Below are positions 9,961 through 18,585 of a stretch of DNA of 64,000 nucleotides, in pieces. The DNA is from an uncultured Pseudomonadota bacterium (GTDB lineage Bacteria > Bdellovibrionota_C > UBA2361 > CALMIO01), in contig CALMIO010000008.1 in the NCBI GenBank assembly GCA_937864035.1, positions 1 to 64,000 on the forward strand, written 5' to 3'. The stretch's first letter is position 1, and every line of letters starts with the position of its first letter. Below the pieces are notes generated by a model. The model saw nothing but the letters and a program-made list of their open reading frames with translations, was not told the origin of the DNA and did not search any database. A program made the position numbers and the translations under genes.

Positions 9961-10410
9961 ATGAGTAATGTTATTTTAGAGACAAAAAACAATTGCCAGC
10001 TACCAGCCGCAATCGAGCCATTAGAAAAAGATGAAAGGCTTAAATTGATTGAAAAATGGGCAGCCCGGTTTGATACAAACACATTTGTAAAAACCAAAGA
10101 TTATGATTTTGAGTTTAATAATATAGAGCAGGTTATGATCACACTCTCAAACAAGGAGGGTTATTTTGTGACAATTGTCTTTTCTTCGAAGCCGAAGGAA
10201 GATAACCATCCTTGCTTTCTCCAGTTTGCAATAGAAGCTGATGGCTCCATAAAATCAAAAAGCTTTTCAAACGATAAAATGGGGGAGTATTTACTCGGAC
10301 ACTCCTCAAGAAAAGATAATCTTATTTTAGATATTGTTTTAAAAGACATATTGGACATAGAGCAATATAGACGGATATCCGAGACTCTCGAGGATATATA
10401 TGATACGTAA
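9961..10410 (+). CDS. Hypothetical protein, 149 aa
   Basis: Soluble protein with no signal peptide or membrane segment and no family I recognise. It is rich in Lys/Asp/Glu, has a central predicted beta region around VMITLSNKEGYFVTIVFSS, and a helical C-terminus ending in LEDIYDT. The start is supported by AAGGA seven bases before the ATG and by a near-consensus promoter at 9850-9878. A hairpin follows about 40 bases after the stop. It stands alone between minus-strand genes, which suggests an accessory function; no role can be assigned. Confidence 0.75.
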   Translation: MSNVILETKNNCQLPAAIEPLEKDERLKLIEKWAARFDTNTFVKTKDYDFEFNNIEQVMITLSNKEGYFVTIVFSSKPKEDNHPCFLQFAIEADGSIKSKSFSNDKMGEYLLGHSSRKDNLILDIVLKDILDIEQYRRISETLEDIYDT

Positions 10411-10448
10411 GATAAATAGCGCAACGAAAAAGAAAGTTAAATAATGGC

Positions 10449-10471
10449 AGCCGCATCTATATGATGCGGCT
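10449..10471 (+). terminator. Hairpin after the 149-aa gene, possible terminator
   Basis: AGCCGCATC pairs with GATGCGGCT around a TATAT loop, a perfect 9-bp stem about 40 bases past the stop at 10410. The following T-tract is poor (CACTTTAGTT), so termination is only suggested. Confidence 0.45.
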
Positions 10472-10480
10472 CACTTTAGT

Positions 10481-10827
10481 TCTCCGTGAAAAGTTTTTAG
10501 AAAGGCACAAAAAGCGCTAAAAGATAATCGGATATAATGCAAGAAGTTTGCATAAAAATACTATAAACCTTGCAAAAGTAATTAAATCAAAATAGCCGGA
10601 GCGTTGGCATAATTTGCCGTTTCAAAGAGAGGTAAGAGTAATAGAGAGGAGGGCTAATTGGCAGATCAAACGGCTTGGGATCGGTTTGCAAGGGAGTTTG
10701 ATGAGCGTTGCGGCACTGAAAAAAAACGGATCGCTCCCCTTGGACGTGGCGAGGCGAAAACGATGAGGGGTATATATATAAAGCCTATATTTGGCTCTCA
10801 CCGCAAAATCACCATTTTTCACGGAGA
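10481..10827. repeat. 12-bp inverted repeat bounding a 347-bp segment
   Basis: TCTCCGTGAAAA at 10481-10492 recurs as its exact complement at 10816-10827. The segment between is mostly non-coding, contains TATATATA runs, a TATAAT at 10533-10538 and a short open frame at 10658. It lies in the 496-base gap between genes at 9961 and 10907. This could be a small non-autonomous element or chance; no target duplication is evident. Confidence 0.35.
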
Positions 10828-10840
10828 GAGCGCTTTATAG
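10658..10840 (+). CDS. Possible small protein, 60 aa
   Basis: A short frame starting at a TTG that is preceded by a very strong Shine-Dalgarno, GAGAGGAGGG at 10644-10653. The product starts MADQTAWDRFAREFDERCG and is basic toward the end, with no domain recognised. It sits in a gap between genes and overlaps the right copy of a 12-bp inverted repeat. The purine-rich site is the only real support. Confidence 0.3.
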   Translation: MADQTAWDRFAREFDERCGTEKKRIAPLGRGEAKTMRGIYIKPIFGSHRKITIFHGESAL

Positions 10841-10906
10841 AAAATACTTAAAAGAGAAGCCTATATATATATTTGCAATCTTGCTTACAACCGTACGCCC
10901 GCACTA

Positions 10907-13210
10907 TCAAGAGACCGGCGAAGCGGCAAAGGCTTTGATCGAACTACTAGAGCAGATCTTGTTTTCCGTGCTATCTAAAGAAGGCTCGGCTGAAATTAAA
11001 AAGCCTCCTTTAAAGATATTTAAAGCCTCCTTAATATCAGCTGCTGTAATGGATTGAGGGGCGGCCGAAGGTTCTCCCACACCGCCATTGTTACTATCAG
11101 CGCCATCAATATTACTACCAGCAGGAGATCCCATACCGACCGCTCCAGCGGCAATCATAGGTATAAAAGGCTCGGCTTGAGAGAGCGCCGGCGCTAGGTT
11201 AATCAAGAAATAATATCCCGCCTTTGCTAATCTTGCTTCAAGCTCTTTGTTGGCGCCGCCAGCTCCAATATTAAATTCTCCCTGCGAAGTTAATCTTTTG
11301 GCGATCGCGTCAGCAAATTGCTCGGAAGAGGCGAGAATCAATGCCCCATTAGCTACTACTTTGACTACTGGCTGAACCGGAGCTCCGGGTACAGTTAAGG
11401 CGATTATGTCGGTGTTGTCGCTGGCAGACTTGGTAAACTCCATCTGAAAAGGCAAAGCGCCTCCCGATCCAAAAAGAGTCGGCAAAGTTTTGAGGAGTTC
11501 AGCAAAACCATCAAGCAACTCTCGCCCTGACTTTTGAGAGCCGGCAAACCAAAAGCCGCCCTCCGGAAAAAGAGAAAAAGTCGGCGCTTCTACAAACAAA
11601 CCACTCTCTTTAAACCCTATCTTGTTGAAGATCTCAACAAGCTCATCTCCTTTAGCAATTAGATCATTGAAAGCCTTACCAGAATCAACAGAAATGCCAC
11701 TTGGCTGAATCGCTTGATTTACAGAGCCAAGATCAACCACCGCATACTTTTCTTTAACTTCTTTTAGAAGCGCCTTCAAATCTGGCAATACCCCGCCTAT
11801 CGACAACACTGAATTTTGGCTAAGAGTGGTATGCCATTTGGACCGCTTAGAAGAGGTAATATAACTTTGAGCATCAAGTGCGTACTTAAGTTTCGCTGAA
11901 TCGGCTGAAGTTAGAGCGCAATGGGTAAAATGTCCACCTTGATCATCAAATTTCAATTGAACGCCTGTTGCGGAGAAATTATCAAGCTCTTTAATGGCAG
12001 ATTTAAATTGATCGAGAATCATTCCTCCGCTATTACCCGCTTCATCCGACAGTAAAGGCGAAACAGAGCCAATCAAACGGGAGAGTATCGCCTTTAAAGG
12101 AGTCGCTTCAACATAACCATTAACCCCACCCTGAGCCATCAATTGATTTAACTTCTGCCAAGAGACCTTTGATGTTAACGGCTGACGAGCGGCTTGAGCA
12201 GTAAAAAAACGGGTCGCATCTCCAGCTCCAACAATCAACCGGAAAGATTTTGAATCAAGCTTGAGATGAGCCGCTATTTTCTCCGGAATACTCTTTTTAT
12301 CCTGAGCAGATTTCAAAACACCCTCAGCAGAGCCTCCGGCTGGCTGATTGTCGGCCGCCGCCCCTTCAAAATTATTCATATCAGCCATGTTAGGCAGGGC
12401 TATTTTTAAAGAGTAACTTACAAGATCACCGCCGCTATTAGCCGCCACTCCGCCGGCTTGCTCGGCTGCCGTAGCCCCGTCTGAAACCAACTCTATCATC
12501 CCCGGAGGCATTGCTTTAGCCTGCTCGATCCCCATATTTAAAACCTCTCTTAATTGCTTTCCTATCTCGGGCGAATTAAATCTTAAACTCACCATCATAA
12601 GAGGTAATTTATGTCCTTGAACTTCAAACTCCTCAGACGAAAGCACAATCCTTAGATCGTCAGTGCCTTTAATATATGGCTCAGCGGCGTTAAAAAAAGC
12701 CATCAGCTGATCAAACTTAACGTTCGAACCCGAGGCGGTAGTAGAAACATTACCTTCGGGAGCAAGCGAAGGAGCATCCTGCCCCTCTAAGTTTGGAACA
12801 GCCAATTGATTTAGATCGTTTTGATCGGGCGCTGATCTGTTAAAACCAGAGATAAAACTGGTGCGAATAATCTCTGTCAAATTCGCCTTCTTCCAAGCGG
12901 CAGTTGATTCGAGGCGATTGTAAAAAGAGGTTACAGAGTTAATGAGTGGGGTAAATCCTTGCGGCGCCAAACGAAAAACTAAAAAAATGGAGTCGTTTAA
13001 CTCAACGCCTTGTGTTTGAGCTTTATCTTGAGAAGAGGTTTTTAAAGACGCTTTAACGGTGTCTGATTGAGAAGCTCTCTCGTCTCCATCAAGACCGGCT
13101 TGTTGTAGGCGAGATAGTTGAGTCGTGGCTTGTTTTTTTAAAGTGCCAAAAATAATCAATCCGATCGCCGCAAAAACAAAAACAATTAAAAAGATAAACT
13201 CTTTTTTCAT
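10907..13210 (-). CDS. Membrane-anchored exported protein of unknown function, 767 aa
   Basis: It begins MKKEFIFLIVFVFAAIGLIIFGTLKK, a single N-terminal membrane anchor with positively charged ends, followed by a large region expected to lie in the periplasm. There are Gly/Ser/Ala-rich low-complexity stretches near residues 145-165, 270-300 and at the C-terminus (around residue 725). Repeating patterns of the type 'IFLVFRLAP' and 'FRLIVGAGDATRFF' recall DUF3352-like exported proteins, but this is only a resemblance. No catalytic motif is seen. It is not clearly in an operon; lipB lies about 165 bases upstream on the same strand. Confidence 0.8.
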   Translation of the reverse strand: MKKEFIFLIVFVFAAIGLIIFGTLKKQATTQLSRLQQAGLDGDERASQSDTVKASLKTSSQDKAQTQGVELNDSIFLVFRLAPQGFTPLINSVTSFYNRLESTAAWKKANLTEIIRTSFISGFNRSAPDQNDLNQLAVPNLEGQDAPSLAPEGNVSTTASGSNVKFDQLMAFFNAAEPYIKGTDDLRIVLSSEEFEVQGHKLPLMMVSLRFNSPEIGKQLREVLNMGIEQAKAMPPGMIELVSDGATAAEQAGGVAANSGGDLVSYSLKIALPNMADMNNFEGAAADNQPAGGSAEGVLKSAQDKKSIPEKIAAHLKLDSKSFRLIVGAGDATRFFTAQAARQPLTSKVSWQKLNQLMAQGGVNGYVEATPLKAILSRLIGSVSPLLSDEAGNSGGMILDQFKSAIKELDNFSATGVQLKFDDQGGHFTHCALTSADSAKLKYALDAQSYITSSKRSKWHTTLSQNSVLSIGGVLPDLKALLKEVKEKYAVVDLGSVNQAIQPSGISVDSGKAFNDLIAKGDELVEIFNKIGFKESGLFVEAPTFSLFPEGGFWFAGSQKSGRELLDGFAELLKTLPTLFGSGGALPFQMEFTKSASDNTDIIALTVPGAPVQPVVKVVANGALILASSEQFADAIAKRLTSQGEFNIGAGGANKELEARLAKAGYYFLINLAPALSQAEPFIPMIAAGAVGMGSPAGSNIDGADSNNGGVGEPSAAPQSITAADIKEALNIFKGGFLISAEPSLDSTENKICSSSSIKAFAASPVS

Positions 13211-13376
13211 AAAAAATATATTAAAAAATATATAGAGCTAGCGCCGATCTTATCTAGACAAGACTCAAGACAAGCAACGCAACTTTCTAGTAACAATATC
13301 ATCAAAATAGCAGGGACATTTTAAAACCTTTTGAGTAAAAGTTGCAATATCAACCAGAGGTAAAAAAAGAGATTAT

Positions 13377-14072
13377 TTAAACTCTCTTTCGTGCCTGTTT
13401 CAACAGATCGCACAGATGATAAGATAGGCTCTGTTTGAGGAGATCCAGATCTGGGACAAATCCAATAAGCTCTTCTACTGCTGTTATTCGCACCCGCCCT
13501 AAACCGCAAGGATTGATAAAGCTAAAGCCGCTTATAGTATTTTTCTTTAAATTAAGAGCGGCTCCATGCATTGAGCGCCAACGGGAAAGTTTAACGCCGA
13601 TGCTGGCAATTTTTGCCGCCTCACCATCACAATCAACCCAAACCCCCGTCTTGCCATTGATTTGATATGAGCGGAGATTTAAGTCAGCTAAAGTCAGCAT
13701 TATTGATCTTTCAAGCAGGCGCAAATACCAACCGACATCGCGCCAATAATTATTGAGATCTAGTATCGGATAGATAATAAGTTGATCAGGTGAATGGTAA
13801 GTAACCTCGCCGCCTCTCTCCGACTCTTCTAGCGCAATTTCTAAGCTAGCAAGCTCCTGATCGCTGAGATAAACGTCCTCCCTTTTGGCGCTCGATCCCA
13901 GTGTAATCGTCGGCGGGTGCGAGCAAAAGATTATCCTTTCGGGAGCATTTCCCAAAACCAGCTCCCGAATATAACTTAATTGCAATTCACGCGCCGTTCG
14001 GTAATCAATCAGCCCTAAATCTTCGATAATAACACCCAAGTTTTCGGGCGCCGCCGCCAACATAAAAATCAA
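13377..14072 (-). CDS. lipB: Octanoyltransferase (lipoate biosynthesis)
   Basis: Transfers octanoyl from acyl carrier protein to the lipoyl domains of 2-oxoacid dehydrogenases and the glycine cleavage H protein. Visible family blocks are FCSHPPTITLGSSAK, RGGEVTYHSPDQLIIYPILDL, AAKIASIGVKLSRW (catalytic Lys) and FINPCG (catalytic Cys). The usual YHGPGQ reads YHSPDQ here, a modest change beside the conserved His. The length of 231 aa is normal. Two ATG codons lie near the start (MIFMLAA). Confidence 0.93.
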   Translation of the reverse strand: MIFMLAAAPENLGVIIEDLGLIDYRTARELQLSYIRELVLGNAPERIIFCSHPPTITLGSSAKREDVYLSDQELASLEIALEESERGGEVTYHSPDQLIIYPILDLNNYWRDVGWYLRLLERSIMLTLADLNLRSYQINGKTGVWVDCDGEAAKIASIGVKLSRWRSMHGAALNLKKNTISGFSFINPCGLGRVRITAVEELIGFVPDLDLLKQSLSYHLCDLLKQARKRV

Positions 14073-14092
14073 TTATACCCTCGGAAAGATAT

Positions 14093-14482
14093 TTAATTAA
14101 AGAATTTTGGGTTAGAAACCACTAACAGATCCGCCAACGCCCTGCCGATCGAAAGCCGCAAGCTGTCACCCCGACCCTCAACCTTGCCAAGTTTGCCAAC
14201 TAGTAAGGTCTTATAAAACATTTCTCGCTCATTTAACTCAAGGCCGGCGTGTTCTAAAATCATCTGCCGAGCCTCGGACTGAACCACCATTTGCTCAAAA
14301 GTAGGAAGCCAAATATAAACGCGCTTTAAATCTTCGATCGACATCGCTTGCGGCTCGACTAAAACAGAGATTAAGGTTGGATCTTGCCGAGAACTTACCT
14401 CATCGCCAACAGCAGGCTTCCAAACCAAACCAAGCGCGCTTAAATCATCCGCTAGCTCAACAAATTTAAGGAAATTCGCCAT
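14093..14482 (-). CDS. Hypothetical protein, 129 aa
   Basis: Soluble, helix-rich protein starting MANFLKFVELADDLS and ending SNPKFFN. There is no signal peptide, membrane segment or recognised family. It sits 20 bases upstream of lipB on the same strand and may share its transcript, but no role in lipoylation is implied by its sequence. Confidence 0.7.
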   Translation of the reverse strand: MANFLKFVELADDLSALGLVWKPAVGDEVSSRQDPTLISVLVEPQAMSIEDLKRVYIWLPTFEQMVVQSEARQMILEHAGLELNEREMFYKTLLVGKLGKVEGRGDSLRLSIGRALADLLVVSNPKFFN

Positions 14483-14692
14483 AACAATACTTATACAAAA
14501 ATGGCAAAACTACCTATATATTATTATCGTCTCATCTAAGACGACTCTTGACAACATAATTATTAATATAAAACACGGTGGCAGAGCGCGACTATTATAT
14601 GAAGATTGGTTTTAAAAGCAAGAAAGTTGTCGATAACAACCCAACTAGATCTAGATAGAGAACGTGATTGAAAAATGACCTCGCAAAGATTA

Positions 14693-15112
14693 CTAAGCGG
14701 CCGAGCGCAGTTTGGCGCGTTGCTGACGAACATGATTTTCACGATTCCATTTGCTCTGTAACTTCTCACCGACTCCGGGGATAACACTCTCGGCAGATTC
14801 AATAATCTCTCCCAAAACACCAACACAATTTGCCTCTAAGGTAGTCGGATTAGGAAGTAAAGATAAAATACAAAGGGCGGCTTCGTTGACGTTAATAGCA
14901 CCTTGAGAAGATTTGGCAAATCGATCAGCAACGCTTATAAGATCAAAGGCGAAAAAACTCTCAATCGCTTTTCGAAAACTGGGCGCAAGCTCCTTAATAA
15001 CGGCGTAAGCAAGCTCTTTAGTGACACCCGAAGGATAGTGCTCTAAACCGTAACACCAACCAGCCACCTCAATTTCGAAAACTTCATCATATCTATCGCG
15101 CGGCTTAAACAT
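14693..15112 (-). CDS. Hypothetical protein, 139 aa
   Basis: Soluble alpha-helical protein starting MFKPRDRYDEVFEIEVAGW. A basic tail (RENHVRQQRAKLRSAA) closes it. No family is recognised. It forms a possible pair with the 78-aa gene 40 bases upstream on the same strand; both resemble each other only in being small, acidic in the middle and of unknown role. Confidence 0.6.
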   Translation of the reverse strand: MFKPRDRYDEVFEIEVAGWCYGLEHYPSGVTKELAYAVIKELAPSFRKAIESFFAFDLISVADRFAKSSQGAINVNEAALCILSLLPNPTTLEANCVGVLGEIIESAESVIPGVGEKLQSKWNRENHVRQQRAKLRSAA

Positions 15113-15152
15113 AAAAAAAACTATATCGTTATTATAAATTTACCTTAAAAGT

Positions 15153-15389
15153 TTAAATTTTTGTAGCGAAGGATGGAGCAGCATCTTTCAAAGAAACACC
15201 TGTCTGGTTTGCCATATTGACAGCATAACACTTCGCAACCCCCCTAATTTGCTCAACAGCTATCTGAATGATAGCAACTCCTCTAGCTTCATTAACCTCA
15301 TCAGTATTAGGCAACTCGACGACACCCTCACCTATTGCCGGTTTAATTTGCGACTGCGATTGATTTAGTCTTTCTTTTACTTCTGTCAT
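15153..15389 (-). CDS. Hypothetical small protein, 78 aa
   Basis: Short soluble protein starting MTEVKERLNQSQSQ, with a predicted amphipathic helix around GVAIIQIAVEQIRGVAKCYAV. No family is recognised. It lies 40 bases upstream of the 139-aa gene on the same strand. Confidence 0.55.
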   Translation of the reverse strand: MTEVKERLNQSQSQIKPAIGEGVVELPNTDEVNEARGVAIIQIAVEQIRGVAKCYAVNMANQTGVSLKDAAPSFATKI

Positions 15390-15567
15390 ATTTAAAAAAC
15401 TCTCTCTGAAATTTTATACTTACCCCTAACAACAAGCCACTAAGAATATCTCCTAATTGCTGGCAGTATTGATCCAATTATATCATAAAAATACGGAGAA
15501 TCATTAGAAATCGAACAAGTAAGTAGCGCTTAAGTATAAATCCTTTATAAGTCTACTTTTTTTATGG

Positions 15568-15597
15568 TTGTTTGATAGAATAAGTACTCTGTAAAAT
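15568..15597 (+). promoter_or_regulatory. Possible promoter for the gene at 15653
   Basis: TTGTTT (15568-15573), an 18-base spacer and TAAAAT (15592-15597), ending about 55 bases before the ATG. A moderate match only. Confidence 0.3.
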
Positions 15598-15652
15598 AGC
15601 TTTGAAAGAGTAGTTATAACATCAAACACCGATCTTAAAAAAGAAAAGAAAA

Positions 15653-16360
15653 ATGTTTGGCTTTTCAAAGCGCAAAAAACAACCAGAAACTGGTCCAGTT
15701 GGCGGATTTGCTTTTTTCTTTTCATTCCTAGTCGTGCTCGGTGTTGGTATATTTAACATTGGTGTTCTTGCTATCAATTATAACAGTTTATCTCTTTATC
15801 TCGGTATTTTTTTCATTATTGACTACCTGATAGGAATCCTCCTTGCCAGTTTTCTGATTCGCGGACATCTGGCAGTTTTTCTGCACGAGGTTCGGCACAA
15901 AATTCTCTCAGCGCTAGTTGGTAATAAAACAAAAGCGATTCACGTCTCTTCAGAGAGCGGACATTTTGAATACAGCTACACCAAAGAAACAGCTCACATG
16001 AACAGCTTGATCGCGCTGGCGCCGTATTGGCTACCGATGTTCACAATTATCTCAATCGCTCTTGGCGGCATCTTTCTTGGGAAAGATCAAATGATCACTT
16101 ACAAAATCATAGTCGGACTTGCGGCCGGCATCGATGCCAGCCTGAATTTTCGAGATATCTCGCCGATACAAACCGACATCAATCAGATCCGCGGCGGCTA
16201 CCGGGTTGGACTTGGTTATATTATAGCGATGAATTTATTTCTTTACTCCTATTTAATAGCTTGGATTACAGGTGATCTGAAGGCGCTTGGAATCTTGTTT
16301 GGGACTCTTAGCCATCTGTTTGCCGCTCTAGCAGAAAGATTGAGAGAACACCTTAGATAA
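15653..16360 (+). CDS. Membrane protein with M50-like HExxH motif
   Basis: A 235-residue protein with about five membrane segments: two near residues 18-65, one near 120-140, and two near the C-terminus. Between them lies FLHEVRHKILSALVGN, in which HEVRH (His78, Glu79, His82) is the HExxH zinc motif placed as in site-2-type (M50) intramembrane metalloproteases, followed by a short beta-like segment (GHFEYSY). A later DISPIQTDINQIRGG supplies Asp residues that could be the third ligand. It is compact and lacks a PDZ domain. Role inferred: membrane protease of unknown target. Plus-strand gene flanked by convergent terminator at 16424. Confidence 0.6.
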   Translation: MFGFSKRKKQPETGPVGGFAFFFSFLVVLGVGIFNIGVLAINYNSLSLYLGIFFIIDYLIGILLASFLIRGHLAVFLHEVRHKILSALVGNKTKAIHVSSESGHFEYSYTKETAHMNSLIALAPYWLPMFTIISIALGGIFLGKDQMITYKIIVGLAAGIDASLNFRDISPIQTDINQIRGGYRVGLGYIIAMNLFLYSYLIAWITGDLKALGILFGTLSHLFAALAERLREHLR

Positions 16361-16423
16361 AACACTTTATATATCAAATAAAAACAGCTCTCCCCTTGCT
16401 AACGTGCGCCAGCGCCATCAAAA

Positions 16424-16451
16424 AAAAGCGCCCGCTTTTGCGGGCGCTTTT
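16424..16451. terminator. Bidirectional Rho-independent terminator
   Basis: GCGCCCGC (16428-16435), loop TTTT, GCGGGCGC (16440-16447), flanked by AAAAAAA on the left and TTTT on the right. It stands between the convergent genes ending at 16360 (+) and 16502 (-) and can serve both. Confidence 0.92.
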
Positions 16452-16501
16452 AAGAGATTTTTGAAAAAAAACAGCTCTTATTTTTTTTAATAAGAACCTC
16501 T

Positions 16502-16897
16502 TTAAAGTACAGATTCTTTAAGAGATTTCGCGGGGCTAAATTTTACCCTCTTACGAGCGGGAATCTGAATCATCTCTTTAGTAGCGGGATTGATACCAGT
16601 GCGCGCTTTCGATGTTCTAACACGAAGTTTGCCAAGTCCAAAAAGTGGTACAGTGTAACCCTTACGAAGCGATTCCGTAATAAAAGTAGCAACATCTTCG
16701 CACATCTCTTTCGCGGCTGAACGTTTCTCGATACCGCAAAAAGCCCTTACGTTATCAAGAAACTCAGAGTAGGTGTAACTCAAAGTGTTAGTGTTTCTTG
16801 GTTTTGTAACAACGCGAGTTTTAGTAACTTTAGTAACAGGTTTTGTGGCAGCTACTTTTTTAGTAGCTACTGTTTTTTTTGAAGGCTTCATTGCCAT
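16502..16897 (-). CDS. HU/IHF-family DNA-binding protein with Lys/Thr-rich N-terminal arm
   Basis: The C-terminal about 90 residues are an HU fold: YTYSEFLDNVRAFCG, AKEMCEDVATFITESLRKG, PLFGLGKLRVR and the arm TGINPATKEMIQIPARKRVKF. An N-terminal extension of about 38 residues is rich in Lys, Thr, Val and Ala (KKTVATKKVAATKPVTK), as in histone-like tails of some HU proteins. I chose the ATG at 16897 because TTGAGGAAT, 8 bases before it, is the ribosome binding site; a TTG further upstream overlaps that site. Nucleoid architecture is the expected role. It follows the complex I operon after about 180 bases on the same strand. Confidence 0.9.
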   Translation of the reverse strand: MAMKPSKKTVATKKVAATKPVTKVTKTRVVTKPRNTNTLSYTYSEFLDNVRAFCGIEKRSAAKEMCEDVATFITESLRKGYTVPLFGLGKLRVRTSKARTGINPATKEMIQIPARKRVKFSPAKSLKESVL

Positions 16898-17094
16898 AGC
16901 TAAATTCCTCAAAAATAATCAAAAGTTTGTAAAGATCGAAGGATTTAATTTAACTCCGATTTAAGGGGATTTTAAGAGGATTTGGGCAAGAGACGCAAGC
17001 AAAAAAATCAATTTTTCCTTTATTTTAAAGGGTATTTCGTGTTTTTTAAAGTTTACCTCAAAAATAGTTAGATTTTTCAATATGTTAGCTTGAA

Positions 17095-18585
17095 TTATGA
17101 AAAAATTCGCCAGAACGCTTCCGGAGCAAATCCAAGCCCAAGCAATATCAAACATACTGCTAACGAAGCTATAGTTAGCGGTTGGCAGTAAGGGTTGGCG
17201 CTTTCTGCCACCACTGAGTAAGGCGCAATTTCAACCTGTTGCGAGTTATTATTATCAGACATATCTTTTATTCGATCGCCTTCAGTCAAATCATTGTCGA
17301 TAATCGGTAAAAAATAGACCGCCGCCACCGCTCGCAAATAATAATAACACCCTATCCCCGAACCAAGCAGGGCAAGCGCAACTAAACCATACCACCCTTT
17401 AGCAATTAATGGATAAAATATAAAAAATTTACCAAACAAACCTGCTAGCGCCGGAGGTAATCCAGCCAGCCCTAAGAATGAAAAGGTCATAAAAACAGCC
17501 AAGAGCGGAGAGCTTCGACGGAGTTTAGAGAGAGAAATTATTTGATCCTCTTTTAGTCCAGCCGCGGCAAAACTAAAGACAACTCCAAGAACGGCGAATA
17601 GGTAAAAAGCAAGATAATAAATTACTCCTCGCAGATCGTTTTCAAGCGCGATTAAACCCGCCAGCAGGTAACCGGCTTGTGCTATACTCGAAAACGCCAA
17701 CATCCTTACAAGAGATCTTTGTCTAAGCGCCAAAAGATTGCCAAGCAAAATACTGCAAACTGAAACGATCCAAAAAAGAGAATCGCTCAAATCTTGATAA
17801 TTGGGCGCTATCGTCCGCAAAATTATAATCAACGCCCCGAAAACAGTAACCTTAACAACAGTTAACATAAAAATGAAAGCGCTCACCGGCGCTCCCTGAT
17901 AAGCGTCCGCCACCCAATAGTGCATAGGCGCCGCCCCAAATTTCGCCAAGATCCCGAGAAAAAGCAAACCAAAACCGATCTTACCAAGCAAAGATGGAGG
18001 AAAGCTCTCAATACGAAATCCAAGCTCCAATAAACCAATAGAGCCATAAGCTCCATAAGCCAGCGCCATTCCATAAAAAATTAAAAGCGAAGCAAAAGAT
18101 CCCAAAAAGAAATACTTAATTCCCGCTTCGCTGGAACGAGCAGAAAGTAAATTAGCCGCGCAAAGCCCATAAACCGATAGCGCCAAAGTTTCAAGCGCGA
18201 TCGCAAGTTCAATAAAATTAACCGACACAAACAGCAAAGCCCCGCCAGCGGTCGCCAAAAGAATCAAAGTAGCCGTTTCCCGTTTACGTTGAATTTGATC
18301 GTCAAAAGAGAGATAAAACAATGATCCAATAACGCCGCAAATTAAAAGAACTTCGAAAGCCGCTCCCTGCTCTCCAAAAACACCAAAAGCGCGGTCCGGA
18401 AGATAAATCGCGAACCCAGCCAAAAAGGCCACGAAAATTCCAAAAATAATATAAAGATCAGAAATAGAACTCCAAGCGGACTTAGTCGAACTGCTATTGT
18501 GCTCGCGATCGTTTACGACAACTATTCCAACTATCCCGCTAAAAAAAAGCAGAAGTGTCGGTAAAAATTTTAAAAAATAACTCAT
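17095..18585 (-). CDS. nuoN: NADH-quinone oxidoreductase subunit N
   Basis: One of the three antiporter-like membrane subunits of complex I, moving protons as electrons pass from NADH to quinone. The 496 residues form about 14 membrane helices; GAAPMHYWVADAYQGAPVSAF is the family signature with the proton-channel Lys/His region, and LPPALAGLFGKFFIF is the second half of the antiporter core. The start overlaps the nuoM stop by four bases (ATGA). Last gene of the operon; no strong terminator follows. Confidence 0.97.
   Translation of the reverse strand: MSYFLKFLPTLLLFFSGIVGIVVVNDREHNSSSTKSAWSSISDLYIIFGIFVAFLAGFAIYLPDRAFGVFGEQGAAFEVLLICGVIGSLFYLSFDDQIQRKRETATLILLATAGGALLFVSVNFIELAIALETLALSVYGLCAANLLSARSSEAGIKYFFLGSFASLLIFYGMALAYGAYGSIGLLELGFRIESFPPSLLGKIGFGLLFLGILAKFGAAPMHYWVADAYQGAPVSAFIFMLTVVKVTVFGALIIILRTIAPNYQDLSDSLFWIVSVCSILLGNLLALRQRSLVRMLAFSSIAQAGYLLAGLIALENDLRGVIYYLAFYLFAVLGVVFSFAAAGLKEDQIISLSKLRRSSPLLAVFMTFSFLGLAGLPPALAGLFGKFFIFYPLIAKGWYGLVALALLGSGIGCYYYLRAVAAVYFLPIIDNDLTEGDRIKDMSDNNNSQQVEIAPYSVVAESANPYCQPLTIASLAVCLILLGLGFAPEAFWRIFS

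Noticed and set aside
14563-14826. Open frame of 87 codons on the minus strand
   Set aside because: It lies largely in another frame of the 139-aa gene, with poor codon use and no ribosome site.
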